DNA of 5,186 nt from Elusimicrobiota bacterium (lineage in GTDB: Bacteria > Elusimicrobiota > Elusimicrobia > UBA1565 > UBA9628): contig JAMPYD010000180.1 of NCBI GenBank assembly GCA_023700845.1, positions 1 through 5,186 on the forward strand. Direction: 5' to 3'. The position numbers were made by a program, and so were the translations under genes. This document shows positions 1-5,186 of this stretch, in pieces. Each line of letters starts with the position of its first letter. Position 1 is the stretch's first letter. The notes beneath the pieces are model-generated. The model was not told where the DNA came from. It ran no database searches and was given only the letters and a program-made list of their open reading frames with translations.

Positions 1-2
1 TG

Positions 3-956
3 GACACCTTGCTCACGGCGAGCCAGGACCAGGCGGTCCTGCGCAAGACCGACGTCATCCCGGCCGACGCCAAGCCGGGCATCGACGCCTACATGGCCGA
101 GCGCGGCCTGAAGCCCGGCGACCCCCACGTCTTCAAGATCAGCGAGGTGCCCGGCGCGGCGGCCCAGAACTTCCTGCAGGGCATCCGCGCGTCGCAGAAG
201 AACACCAGCCTCCTCGTGCTCAGCGTTTCGAACACGCGCGAGCTCCGGAAGATCGAGACCCAGCTGAAGAAGTCCGGCGTCCAGCAGGGGGAGATCGCCA
301 AGGTGTTCGCCGACACCGAGTTCCTGCGCCAGAACGTGCCCGAGGCGAACGTGCTGAGCCAGATGAACATCGAGGGTCTGAACACCGGCAAGGTGAAGGT
401 CCTGATCCTCGACACGCGCGTCGGCGGCCGCGGCCTCGACCTGAACTTCAAGGGCGAGCGCAACTCGACGCACCCGGACGCCTTCCGCGGCTACACGACC
501 TTCGAGATGCTCGTGCTCGGCCCCGAGGAGATGTCGGCCGTCCACATGATCCAGGCCATGGGCCGCATCGACACCGGCCGCACGCTGAGCCAGGCGCCCC
601 GCCAGTTCACCTTGCTGATGGACATCCAGACCGCGAAGATGGAGTCGGTGTTCCGCAACATGTTCGAGACCGACCCGTTCTTCCTCGAGATGCGCAAGGA
701 CCCGTCCTTCCAGGCCTACATGCGCAAGACCGGCGGCTCCCTGGACTGGCATACGCTCAACAATTACCTCCTGAACCGCGCCAACGACGGCACCGGCGAG
801 GGCCTGCTCCTGGCCCAGCGCGCGGACAAGGCCGTGCGCGAGAGCCTGAGCCGCCGCAACCTCGAAGTCGAGGAGAACCTGTTGCGCCAGTCCAACGTGC
901 TCACCGACGCGCCCACCACGCAGAGCAAGAACCCCGCCCTCGACCGCATCCGTTAA
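3..956 (+). CDS. SecA-like / superfamily 2 helicase C-terminal region (5'-truncated)
   Basis: This is the C-terminal 317 codons of a larger protein. The frame is open to the window edge, and the first possible start (TTG at 9) has no ribosome binding site and lies just before conserved sequence, so the gene almost certainly begins upstream. Visible are a helicase motif IV-like strand (LLVLSVSNTREL, about 204-239), a motif V (LILDTRVGGRGLDL, 402-443) resembling the SecA form with GRGTDI, and a motif VI-like QAMGRIDTGR (552-581). Together they form the second RecA-like lobe of an SF2 ATPase. Walker A and DEAD-type motifs must lie upstream if present. Motif VI is odd: the second arginine sits two residues later than in canonical QxxGRxxR. 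The last 120 or so residues are charged and probably helical, with no domain I recognise. Substrate is unknown, and a role in protein translocation is not shown. Helicase-fold assignment is fairly sure; the exact family is not. Confidence 0.6.
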   Translation, partial: DTLLTASQDQAVLRKTDVIPADAKPGIDAYMAERGLKPGDPHVFKISEVPGAAAQNFLQGIRASQKNTSLLVLSVSNTRELRKIETQLKKSGVQQGEIAKVFADTEFLRQNVPEANVLSQMNIEGLNTGKVKVLILDTRVGGRGLDLNFKGERNSTHPDAFRGYTTFEMLVLGPEEMSAVHMIQAMGRIDTGRTLSQAPRQFTLLMDIQTAKMESVFRNMFETDPFFLEMRKDPSFQAYMRKTGGSLDWHTLNNYLLNRANDGTGEGLLLAQRADKAVRESLSRRNLEVEENLLRQSNVLTDAPTTQSKNPALDRIR

Positions 957-977
957 ACGCGCTTCGCCGCGGGCCAA

Positions 978-993
978 CTGTTTCCGGAAACAG
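978..993. promoter_or_regulatory. Perfect 16-bp palindrome, possible operator or weak hairpin
   Basis: CTGTTTCCGGAAACAG equals its own reverse complement. It lies 21 bases after the helicase stop and 12 bases before the RF-like start, directly upstream of the TAGAAT box. As DNA it is placed where a dimeric regulator could bind a promoter. As RNA it would form a 6-bp stem with a CCGG loop, but no T-run follows, so a classical intrinsic terminator is unlikely. The symmetry is seen directly; the function is inferred. Confidence 0.45.
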
Positions 994-994
994 C

Positions 995-1000
995 TAGAAT
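995..1000 (+). promoter_or_regulatory. Putative -10 element (TAGAAT) of a leaderless promoter for the RF-like gene
   Basis: TAGAAT matches the sigma-70 -10 consensus TATAAT at five of six positions and ends five bases before the GTG start, so transcription would begin at or next to the start codon. No convincing -35 hexamer is present 15-18 bases upstream. The same hexamer precedes the potassium channel gene at nearly the same distance. Confidence 0.4.
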
Positions 1001-1005
1001 GAGGC

Positions 1006-1401
1006 GTGCCTTCCTGGAATGAAGTCGAAGCGCGCCTGGCCAAGCTCGGCGTGCGCCCCGGCGACCTGATCGAGACCTTCACGCGCTCCGGCGGCGCGGG
1101 CGGCCAGAACGTCAACAAGGTGGAGACCGCGGTGCAGCTCACGCATCTCCCGTCCGGCGTCTCGGTCCGCTGCTCCGAGGAGCGCTCCCAGGGCCAGAAC
1201 CGCCTGATCGCCCGCGCGCGCCTGGCGGACCGCCTGGAGGGCCTGGCGCGGGACCGCGCCGCCCGCCTGCGCCACGACGCCGAGAAGGCCCGCCGGACCA
1301 AGCGCGGGCGCTCCCGGAACTCGAAGAAGATCACCGTCGAGGCCAAGCGCCGCCGCTCCAGCGTCAAGCAGGGCCGCGGCTCCTGGCGGGGGGACGACTG
1401 A
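1006..1401 (+). CDS. Stand-alone RF-1 domain (GGQ) protein, probable ribosome-rescue peptidyl-tRNA hydrolase
   Basis: The 131-residue product is one class I release factor catalytic domain plus a basic tail. Residues 28-38 (SGGAGGQNVNK) carry the GGQ motif (32-34), whose glutamine places water for hydrolysis of peptidyl-tRNA in the 50S peptidyl-transferase centre. The following segment, ending in ERSQGQNR (59-66), is typical of RF-1 domains. There is no stop-codon recognition domain, so it should act independently of codon on stalled or split ribosomes, like ArfB (YaeJ) or mitochondrial MTRFR (C12orf65). Residues 94-129 contain 16 Lys/Arg in 36, as expected for the RNA-binding tail of these factors. 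The helix insertion characteristic of E. coli ArfB appears absent, so an MTRFR-like form is the better match. The GTG start is the first possible start after an in-frame TGA at 1000-1002. A GAGG at 1001-1004 is too close to serve as a normal ribosome binding site. The stop overlaps engB by one base. Confidence 0.9.
   Translation: MPSWNEVEARLAKLGVRPGDLIETFTRSGGAGGQNVNKVETAVQLTHLPSGVSVRCSEERSQGQNRLIARARLADRLEGLARDRAARLRHDAEKARRTKRGRSRNSKKITVEAKRRRSSVKQGRGSWRGDD
1388..1393 (+). promoter_or_regulatory. G-rich ribosome binding site for engB
   Basis: A run of six G within the end of the RF-like gene lies seven bases before the engB ATG. It can pair partly with the anti-Shine-Dalgarno sequence. With the TGATG stop/start overlap this favours translational coupling between the two genes. 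Confidence 0.4.
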
Positions 1402-2000
1402 TGGCGCACGCGCTCGACGCCGTACGATTTCTGCTCAGCGACACCGACCCCGCCAAGCTGGGGGCGAGCCTCGCCGAGGTCGCCTTCGTCGGGCGCTCGA
1501 ACTCGGGCAAGAGCACGATGATCAACGCCCTGTGCCGCAAGGACCTCGCGCGCACCTCGAGCACGCCCGGCCGCACGCGCACGATCAACGTCTACGAGGC
1601 CGCGCCTCAGCGCCGCCTCGTCGATCTGCCCGGCTACGGCTTCGCCACCGGCCCGGCCGCCTCGCGCGAGGGGTGGGGGGCCATGATCGAGGGCTACCTC
1701 ATGGGGACCAAGACCCTCGCGGGCATCTTCGTGCTCGTGGACGCGAAGCTGGGGCCGACCAAGCTCGACCTGGAGATGCTGAACTGGCTCCAGGCCGAGA
1801 GCCTGCCCTGGCGCGTCGTCGCCACCAAGGTGGATCAGGTCAAGAGCTCCCGCTCGTTCGTCCGCCGCCGCGAGGTGGCGCAGGCCGTCGGCATGACGCC
1901 CGAGACCTTGGCCTGGGTCAGCTCCCAGGAAGGCACGGGCATCGTCGAGCTGAGAAACGAGGTGGCGCGCCTCATCGGCGTCGCCGGACGGAAAACCTAG
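1401..2000 (+). CDS. engB: Ribosome biogenesis GTP-binding protein EngB (YihA/YsxC)
   Basis: This is a cytoplasmic TRAFAC-class GTPase required for late assembly of the 50S subunit in the bacteria where it has been studied. At 199 residues it has the usual family length. The G motifs are all visible in order: G1 P-loop GRSNSGKST (31-39), the G2 region TSSTPGRTRTIN (52-63), G3 DLPGYG (75-80, the family signature), G4 TKVD (142-145) and G5 around SS at 174-175. The segment around residues 89-100 (REGWGAMIEGYL) is also typical. The ATG overlaps the stop of the RF-like gene (TGATG), so the two are very likely co-transcribed and coupled. This places a 50S-assembly GTPase beside a probable 50S rescue factor. 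A hairpin begins two bases after its stop and may end or stabilise the transcript. No key residue is missing, and codon use matches the neighbours. Confidence 0.97.
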   Translation: MAHALDAVRFLLSDTDPAKLGASLAEVAFVGRSNSGKSTMINALCRKDLARTSSTPGRTRTINVYEAAPQRRLVDLPGYGFATGPAASREGWGAMIEGYLMGTKTLAGIFVLVDAKLGPTKLDLEMLNWLQAESLPWRVVATKVDQVKSSRSFVRRREVAQAVGMTPETLAWVSSQEGTGIVELRNEVARLIGVAGRKT

Positions 2001-2001
2001 A

Positions 2002-2028
2002 GGCGGACTATCCTCGAGGATAGCCGCC
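2002..2028 (+). terminator. GC-rich hairpin containing a 16-bp palindrome; possible U-less terminator or operator
   Basis: Starting two bases after the engB stop, GGCGG and CCGCC arms flank the perfect palindrome CTATCCTCGAGGATAG (2008-2023). The RNA could form an 11-bp stem with one bulged A (2007) and a UCGA loop. Position and stability fit transcript end formation or 3' protection for the RF-like/engB unit, but no T-run follows on the + strand. The palindrome could instead be a DNA operator for the peptidase gene. The structure is seen directly; the role is inferred. Confidence 0.45.
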
Positions 2029-2035
2029 GAAGAGA

Positions 2036-2041
2036 GAGAGG
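2036..2041 (+). promoter_or_regulatory. Ribosome binding site for the prolyl oligopeptidase gene
   Basis: GAGAGG, at the end of a purine-only stretch (2029-2041), lies five bases before the ATG at 2047. It is the clearest conventional Shine-Dalgarno site before any of the annotated starts in this window, and it supports that start. Confidence 0.6.
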
Positions 2042-2046
2042 CTGAC

Positions 2047-4134
2047 ATGACCGCGATCCGCCTGATTCCCGCGCTGCTCGTCCTGCTCGCCGCGTCCGCT
2101 TCGGCGGCTCCCGCCGCCGACGAAAACCTGTGGCTCGAGGACATCGAGGGCAAGACCGCGATCGACTGGGTCAAGGAGCGCAACAAGACCTCGCTCGCCG
2201 AGCTCGAGGGCGACAAGCGCTTCGAGCCCCTGCGCCAGCAGATGCGCGCGATCCTCAACGCTCAGGACAAGATCGCCTGGCCGACGTGGCGCGGCGGCAT
2301 GATCTACAACTTCTGGCAGGACGCCGAGCACGTGCGCGGCCTGTGGCGGCGCACGACCCTCGCCGAGTACCGCAAGAAGGACCCGAAGTGGGAGATCGTC
2401 CTCGACTTCGACGCGCTCGGCAAGGCCGAGGGCGAGTCCTGGGTGAACAAGGGCGCCAACTGCCAGGCGCGCCGCCCCGAGCGCTGCCTCCTGAATCTAT
2501 CGCGCGGCGGCAAGGACGCGGTCGTCGTGAGGGAGTTCGACGCCTCGCGCTCGACCTGGGTCCCGGGAGGCTTCGTCCTCTCCGAGGCCAAGCACCGCCT
2601 CGACTGGCTCGACGACGACACGCTCCTCGTCGGCTCCGATTTCGGACCCGGCACGCTCACCAAGTCCGGCTACCCGCGCACGCTCCGGCGCTGGGCGCGC
2701 GGGACGGCCCTGTCCTCGGCCCCCGTCGTCTTCGAGGGGCTCGAGAGCGACGTGATGGTCGTGCCGTCGTCCTACGAGAACGAGGGCGGCCGCCTCGTGA
2801 TCGTCCACGTCAGCAAGACCTTCTTCGAGACCGAGTACCACCGCCTGACGGCCGACGGGAAGTTCCGCCGCCTCGCCCTGCCGCTCGACACCGAGATCGA
2901 GGACTGGGACGGCAAGCGCCTGTTCGTGCGCGTGCTCAAGGACTGGACCGTGGATGGTGCCACGCGCAAGGCCGGGACCTTGATCTCGATCCCCGACGAC
3001 GCCTACGACGAGAAGGCCCTGGCCGGGAAGGTCGAGACCGTCTATTTCCCGAACCCGCGCTCCTCCTTGGCCTCGGCGTTCTTCCTCGGCGAGACTTTGC
3101 ACCTCCTGATCCGCGAGAACGTCGTGACGCGCCTGTACACCGCCGAGCGCGAGGGGGCCGCGTGGAAGCGAACCCTCGTGCCCCTGCCCGACAACGGGAC
3201 CATCGGCATCGCCGCCGCCGACCCGTTCCGGCCCGAGCTGTTCGTCACCTACACCTCCTTCCTCGTCCCGACGACGCTCACGATGATCCCCAAGCCCGGC
3301 GCCAAGGCCGAGGCCCTCAAGAGCCTGCCGCCCCGCTTCGACGCCGCGGGCCTCGAGGCGACCCAGCTCGAGGCGACGAGCGCCGACGGTACAAAAGTCC
3401 CTTATTTTCTCGTCCGTCGTCGCAACGCCCCCGTGGACGGCTCGACGCCGACCTTGCTGTACGGCTACGGCGGGTTCCAGGTCGTCTACGGCCCGTTCTA
3501 CCTCGAGACCCAGGGCAAGGCCTGGCTCGAGCGCGGCGGCGCCTACGCGCTGGCCAACATCCGCGGCGGCGGCGAGTTCGGCCCCGCCTGGCATCAGGCC
3601 GCGCTCAAGAAGAACCGGCCCCGCGCCTATGAGGACTTCGAGGCCGTGGCGCAGGACCTCGTCGCGCGCAAGCTCACCAGCCCCCGCCGCCTCGGCATCA
3701 TGGGCGGCAGCAACGGCGGACTGCTCGTCGGCGCGGCGATGACGCGCAAGCCCGAGCTGTACCGCGCCGTCGTCTGCCAGGTGCCCCTGCTCGACATGAC
3801 GCGCTACCACAAGCTCCTCGCCGGCCACAGCTGGATGGGCGAGTACGGCGACCCCGAGGGGGAGGAGCGCGAGGCGATCCTGTCCTACTCGCCTTACCAG
3901 AACCTCAAGAAGGGCGTCGCCTACCCGCGCGCCTTCTTCGTGACGTCGACGAAGGACGACCGCGTCCACCCCGGCCACGCCCGCAAGATGGTCGCGCGGA
4001 TGCGGGAGCTCGGCGCCGACCCCCTGTATTACGAGAACATCGAGGGCGGCCACGGCGGCGCCGCCGACCTCGAGCAGCGCGCCAAGCGCACCTCGCTCGA
4101 GTACTCCTACCTGTACCGCAGCCTGATAGACTAG
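2047..4134 (+). CDS. Exported prolyl oligopeptidase family serine peptidase (S9A)
   Basis: This 695-residue protein is close to the usual length of about 700 for prolyl oligopeptidases. Residues 1-23 form a Sec-type signal peptide (Arg5, a Leu/Ala-rich core, likely AxA cleavage near 20 or 23). There is no lipobox cysteine, so a periplasmic or secreted enzyme is expected. WLED at 29-32 starts the N-terminal POP segment, a beta-propeller covers roughly 80-420, and the alpha/beta-hydrolase domain follows to the C-terminus. The triad is intact: Ser555 in GGSNGG (553-558), an Asp in TKDDRV (pair 637-638) and His669 in GGHGG. YGYGG (472-476) should hold the oxyanion-hole Tyr. Trp596 in GHSW matches the Trp that stacks on the substrate proline in porcine POP, and Arg639 matches the substrate-binding Arg, so cleavage after proline in short peptides is likely. 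Cys139 and Cys147 could form a disulfide. The gene ends with tandem TAG TAG. A related S9 specificity remains possible. Confidence 0.95.
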   Translation: MTAIRLIPALLVLLAASASAAPAADENLWLEDIEGKTAIDWVKERNKTSLAELEGDKRFEPLRQQMRAILNAQDKIAWPTWRGGMIYNFWQDAEHVRGLWRRTTLAEYRKKDPKWEIVLDFDALGKAEGESWVNKGANCQARRPERCLLNLSRGGKDAVVVREFDASRSTWVPGGFVLSEAKHRLDWLDDDTLLVGSDFGPGTLTKSGYPRTLRRWARGTALSSAPVVFEGLESDVMVVPSSYENEGGRLVIVHVSKTFFETEYHRLTADGKFRRLALPLDTEIEDWDGKRLFVRVLKDWTVDGATRKAGTLISIPDDAYDEKALAGKVETVYFPNPRSSLASAFFLGETLHLLIRENVVTRLYTAEREGAAWKRTLVPLPDNGTIGIAAADPFRPELFVTYTSFLVPTTLTMIPKPGAKAEALKSLPPRFDAAGLEATQLEATSADGTKVPYFLVRRRNAPVDGSTPTLLYGYGGFQVVYGPFYLETQGKAWLERGGAYALANIRGGGEFGPAWHQAALKKNRPRAYEDFEAVAQDLVARKLTSPRRLGIMGGSNGGLLVGAAMTRKPELYRAVVCQVPLLDMTRYHKLLAGHSWMGEYGDPEGEEREAILSYSPYQNLKKGVAYPRAFFVTSTKDDRVHPGHARKMVARMRELGADPLYYENIEGGHGGAADLEQRAKRTSLEYSYLYRSLID

Positions 4135-4140
4135 TAGAAT
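4135..4140 (+). promoter_or_regulatory. Putative -10 element (TAGAAT) of a leaderless promoter for the channel gene
   Basis: TAGAAT begins immediately after the peptidase stop codon and ends six bases before the channel ATG. No Shine-Dalgarno sequence lies between them, so initiation at or near the ATG would give a leaderless mRNA. The -35 region (around 4112-4117, TGTACC) is a poor match to consensus. Read-through from the peptidase gene is the alternative. Confidence 0.4.
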
Positions 4141-4146
4141 CATCGC

Positions 4147-5169
4147 ATGAGCAAGCTCGCCGGCGTCCGGGACAGGCTGCTGTTCATCTTCGCCCTGCTC
4201 GTGGCCGTCGTATCGGCGGGCACCGCCGGCTACCACCTCATCGAGGGCTGGTCCCTGTTCGACTCGCTCTACATGACGGTCATCACGATCGGCACCGTCG
4301 GCTACGGCGAGACGCATCCGCTGAGCCACGCCGGACGCGTGTTCACGATGTTCATGATTTTGGGCGGGATCGGCCTGTTCACCTACGGGTTCACCGCGAT
4401 CACCGCCATCGTCGTCGAGGGCGAGCTGGCCAAGGCGTTCAGGAGAATGAGGATGGAACAGAACATCGCGCACCTGACCGATCACTTCATCATCTGCGGG
4501 GCGGGTCACACCGGCGGCGTCATCTGCGCCGAGCTGAGGAAGACGGGCCGCGACTTCGTCGTCGTGGACCGGGATCCGGCCGCGATCGCCGTCCTCTCCC
4601 AGCGCCTCGGCTTCGAGCTTCTTCATATCGTCGGCGACGGCTCCGACGACGCCGTCCTGCGCAGCGCCGGCGTCGAGCGCGCGGCCGGCGTCTTCGCCGT
4701 GCTCGCCACCGACCAGGACAACGCCTTCGTCGTGCTGTCGGCCAAGGGCCTCAACCCGAAGACGAAGGTCCTCGCCTGCCAGAAGTCGCTTGGCGTGCGC
4801 GACAAGCTGATGCGCAGCGGCGCCGACGGCGTCGTGGACCCCGAGTTCATCGGCGGCCTGCGCCTGGCCTCCGAGATGATCCGGCCCGTCACGGTCGGCT
4901 TCCTCGACTCCATGCTGCGCAACAAGGACTCCCACTTCCGCTTCGACGAGATCTCCGTGCCCTCGGACTCGCCCGTCATCGGCCATCCCGTGGGCAAGAT
5001 CAAGGGCGGCGAGGGCGGCTGCCCGCTCGTCGTCGCCGTCGTCGCGGCGGGCTCGGACAGCTACGAGCTCAACCCGTCCGTCGACCGCCCCGTGCGAGCC
5101 GGCGACCGCCTGGTGATCCTCGGCGAGACCGAGGCCCTCGGCGGCCTGCGCAAGCGCGTCCTCTCGTAA
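4147..5169 (+). CDS. MthK-type two-transmembrane potassium channel with RCK (TrkA-N/TrkA-C) domains
   Basis: The 340-residue inner-membrane protein should form a tetrameric K+ pore gated by cytoplasmic RCK domains. Order: TM1 about 11-31, pore helix and selectivity filter TVGYG (50-54), TM2 about 65-90, then RCK from about 112. The RCK-N Rossmann fold has GAGHTG (118-123) and Asp141 at the end of strand 2, the usual nucleotide-binding pattern. RCK-C (TrkA-C-like) covers about 260-340. From a remembered alignment to MthK, the Ca2+ ligands Asp184, Glu210 and Glu212 appear replaced (Val, Cys and Lys here), so gating by calcium at that site is unlikely and a nucleotide or another ion is a better guess. 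ATG at 4147 is the first start after the in-frame TAG at 4135 and gives a complete TM1. It has no ribosome binding site. Met103 is preceded by a strong internal one. The gene lies 12 bases after the peptidase gene, with no obvious functional link. Confidence 0.95.
   Translation: MSKLAGVRDRLLFIFALLVAVVSAGTAGYHLIEGWSLFDSLYMTVITIGTVGYGETHPLSHAGRVFTMFMILGGIGLFTYGFTAITAIVVEGELAKAFRRMRMEQNIAHLTDHFIICGAGHTGGVICAELRKTGRDFVVVDRDPAAIAVLSQRLGFELLHIVGDGSDDAVLRSAGVERAAGVFAVLATDQDNAFVVLSAKGLNPKTKVLACQKSLGVRDKLMRSGADGVVDPEFIGGLRLASEMIRPVTVGFLDSMLRNKDSHFRFDEISVPSDSPVIGHPVGKIKGGEGGCPLVVAVVAAGSDSYELNPSVDRPVRAGDRLVILGETEALGGLRKRVLS
4441..4445 (+). promoter_or_regulatory. Internal ribosome binding site for an RCK-only product starting at Met103 (4453)
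   Basis: AGGAG is fully complementary to the anti-Shine-Dalgarno core and lies seven bases before ATG 4453 (Met103), exactly between TM2 and the RCK domain. Initiation there would give a 238-residue soluble RCK subunit, as known for MthK (internal Met107). The site arises from the Arg codons AGG and AGA, which are uncommon in this gene, where CGC is the usual Arg codon. The sequence is seen directly; its use is inferred. Confidence 0.5.
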
Positions 5170-5186
5170 AAACCCGGAAGGTGCCA

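Noticed and set aside
9..11. TTG as the real start of the first gene
   Set aside because: The frame is open to the window edge, there is no ribosome binding site, and the helicase fold needs upstream sequence.
958..971. Small hairpin CGCG-CTTCGC-CGCG after the helicase stop as a terminator
   Set aside because: The stem is only four base pairs with no T-run, as expected by chance in GC-rich DNA.
994..1275. 93-codon - strand frame opposite the RF-like gene
   Set aside because: It has no recognisable domain; the + strand encodes a clear GGQ domain.
1532..2023. 163-codon + strand frame overlapping engB
   Set aside because: It is Arg/Gly-rich with no motif, while engB has all five G motifs in the other frame.
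2130..3632. 500-codon frame on the + strand inside the peptidase gene
   Set aside because: The product is Arg/Ala/Pro-rich low complexity with no domain, a shadow of the GC-biased real frame.
2497..4986. 829-codon open frame on the - strand across two + strand genes
   Set aside because: It is antisense to the peptidase and channel genes, which have intact catalytic and pore motifs. Its translation is low-complexity Gly/Ala/Val/Arg/Glu-rich, typical of antisense frames in high-GC DNA.
5170..5186. GGAAGG near the window end as a ribosome binding site for a following gene
   Set aside because: No start codon at a suitable distance is visible before the window ends, so it cannot be supported.

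Overview
This is a gene-dense, high-GC bacterial segment. All five genes lie on the + strand and strongly prefer G/C-ending codons. There are no RNA genes, mobile elements or CRISPR arrays, and no gene-free stretch over 300 bases. The phylum cannot be read securely from the sequence. The divergent SecA-like helicase C-terminus, the high GC and the mix of housekeeping genes would suit a high-GC Elusimicrobiota-type or myxobacterium-like lineage, but that is a guess.

Layout: (1) Up to 956 is the C-terminal part of a large protein with the C-terminal lobe of a superfamily 2 (SecA-like) helicase; its N-terminus lies outside the window. (2) A 49-bp gap (957-1005) holds a perfect 16-bp palindrome and a TAGAAT box just before the next start. 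(3) At 1006-1401 is a small stand-alone release-factor GGQ-domain protein. It overlaps by one base the GTPase gene engB/yihA/ysxC (1401-2000). The pair links a probable ribosome-rescue hydrolase to a 50S-assembly GTPase and is probably translationally coupled. (4) A 46-bp gap (2001-2046) holds a second 16-bp palindrome within a longer hairpin, then a purine-rich ribosome binding site. (5) At 2047-4134 is an exported prolyl oligopeptidase (S9A type) with an intact catalytic triad. (6) After only 12 bases comes a MthK-type two-helix potassium channel with a cytoplasmic RCK (TrkA-N/TrkA-C) region (4147-5169). The window ends 17 bases later.

The main points of interest are regulatory. The RF-like and channel genes each carry the same TAGAAT hexamer 5-6 bases before their start codons and lack a well-placed ribosome binding site, which suggests leaderless transcription. 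The channel gene has a perfect AGGAG at ideal distance from an internal ATG exactly at the pore/RCK junction, which suggests separate RCK subunits as in MthK. Both larger intergenic gaps contain 16-bp perfect palindromes of the same architecture. The peptidase gene has a sharp cluster of A/T-ending codons near its propeller/hydrolase junction. I see no clearly new multi-gene system here; the genes themselves belong to known families.
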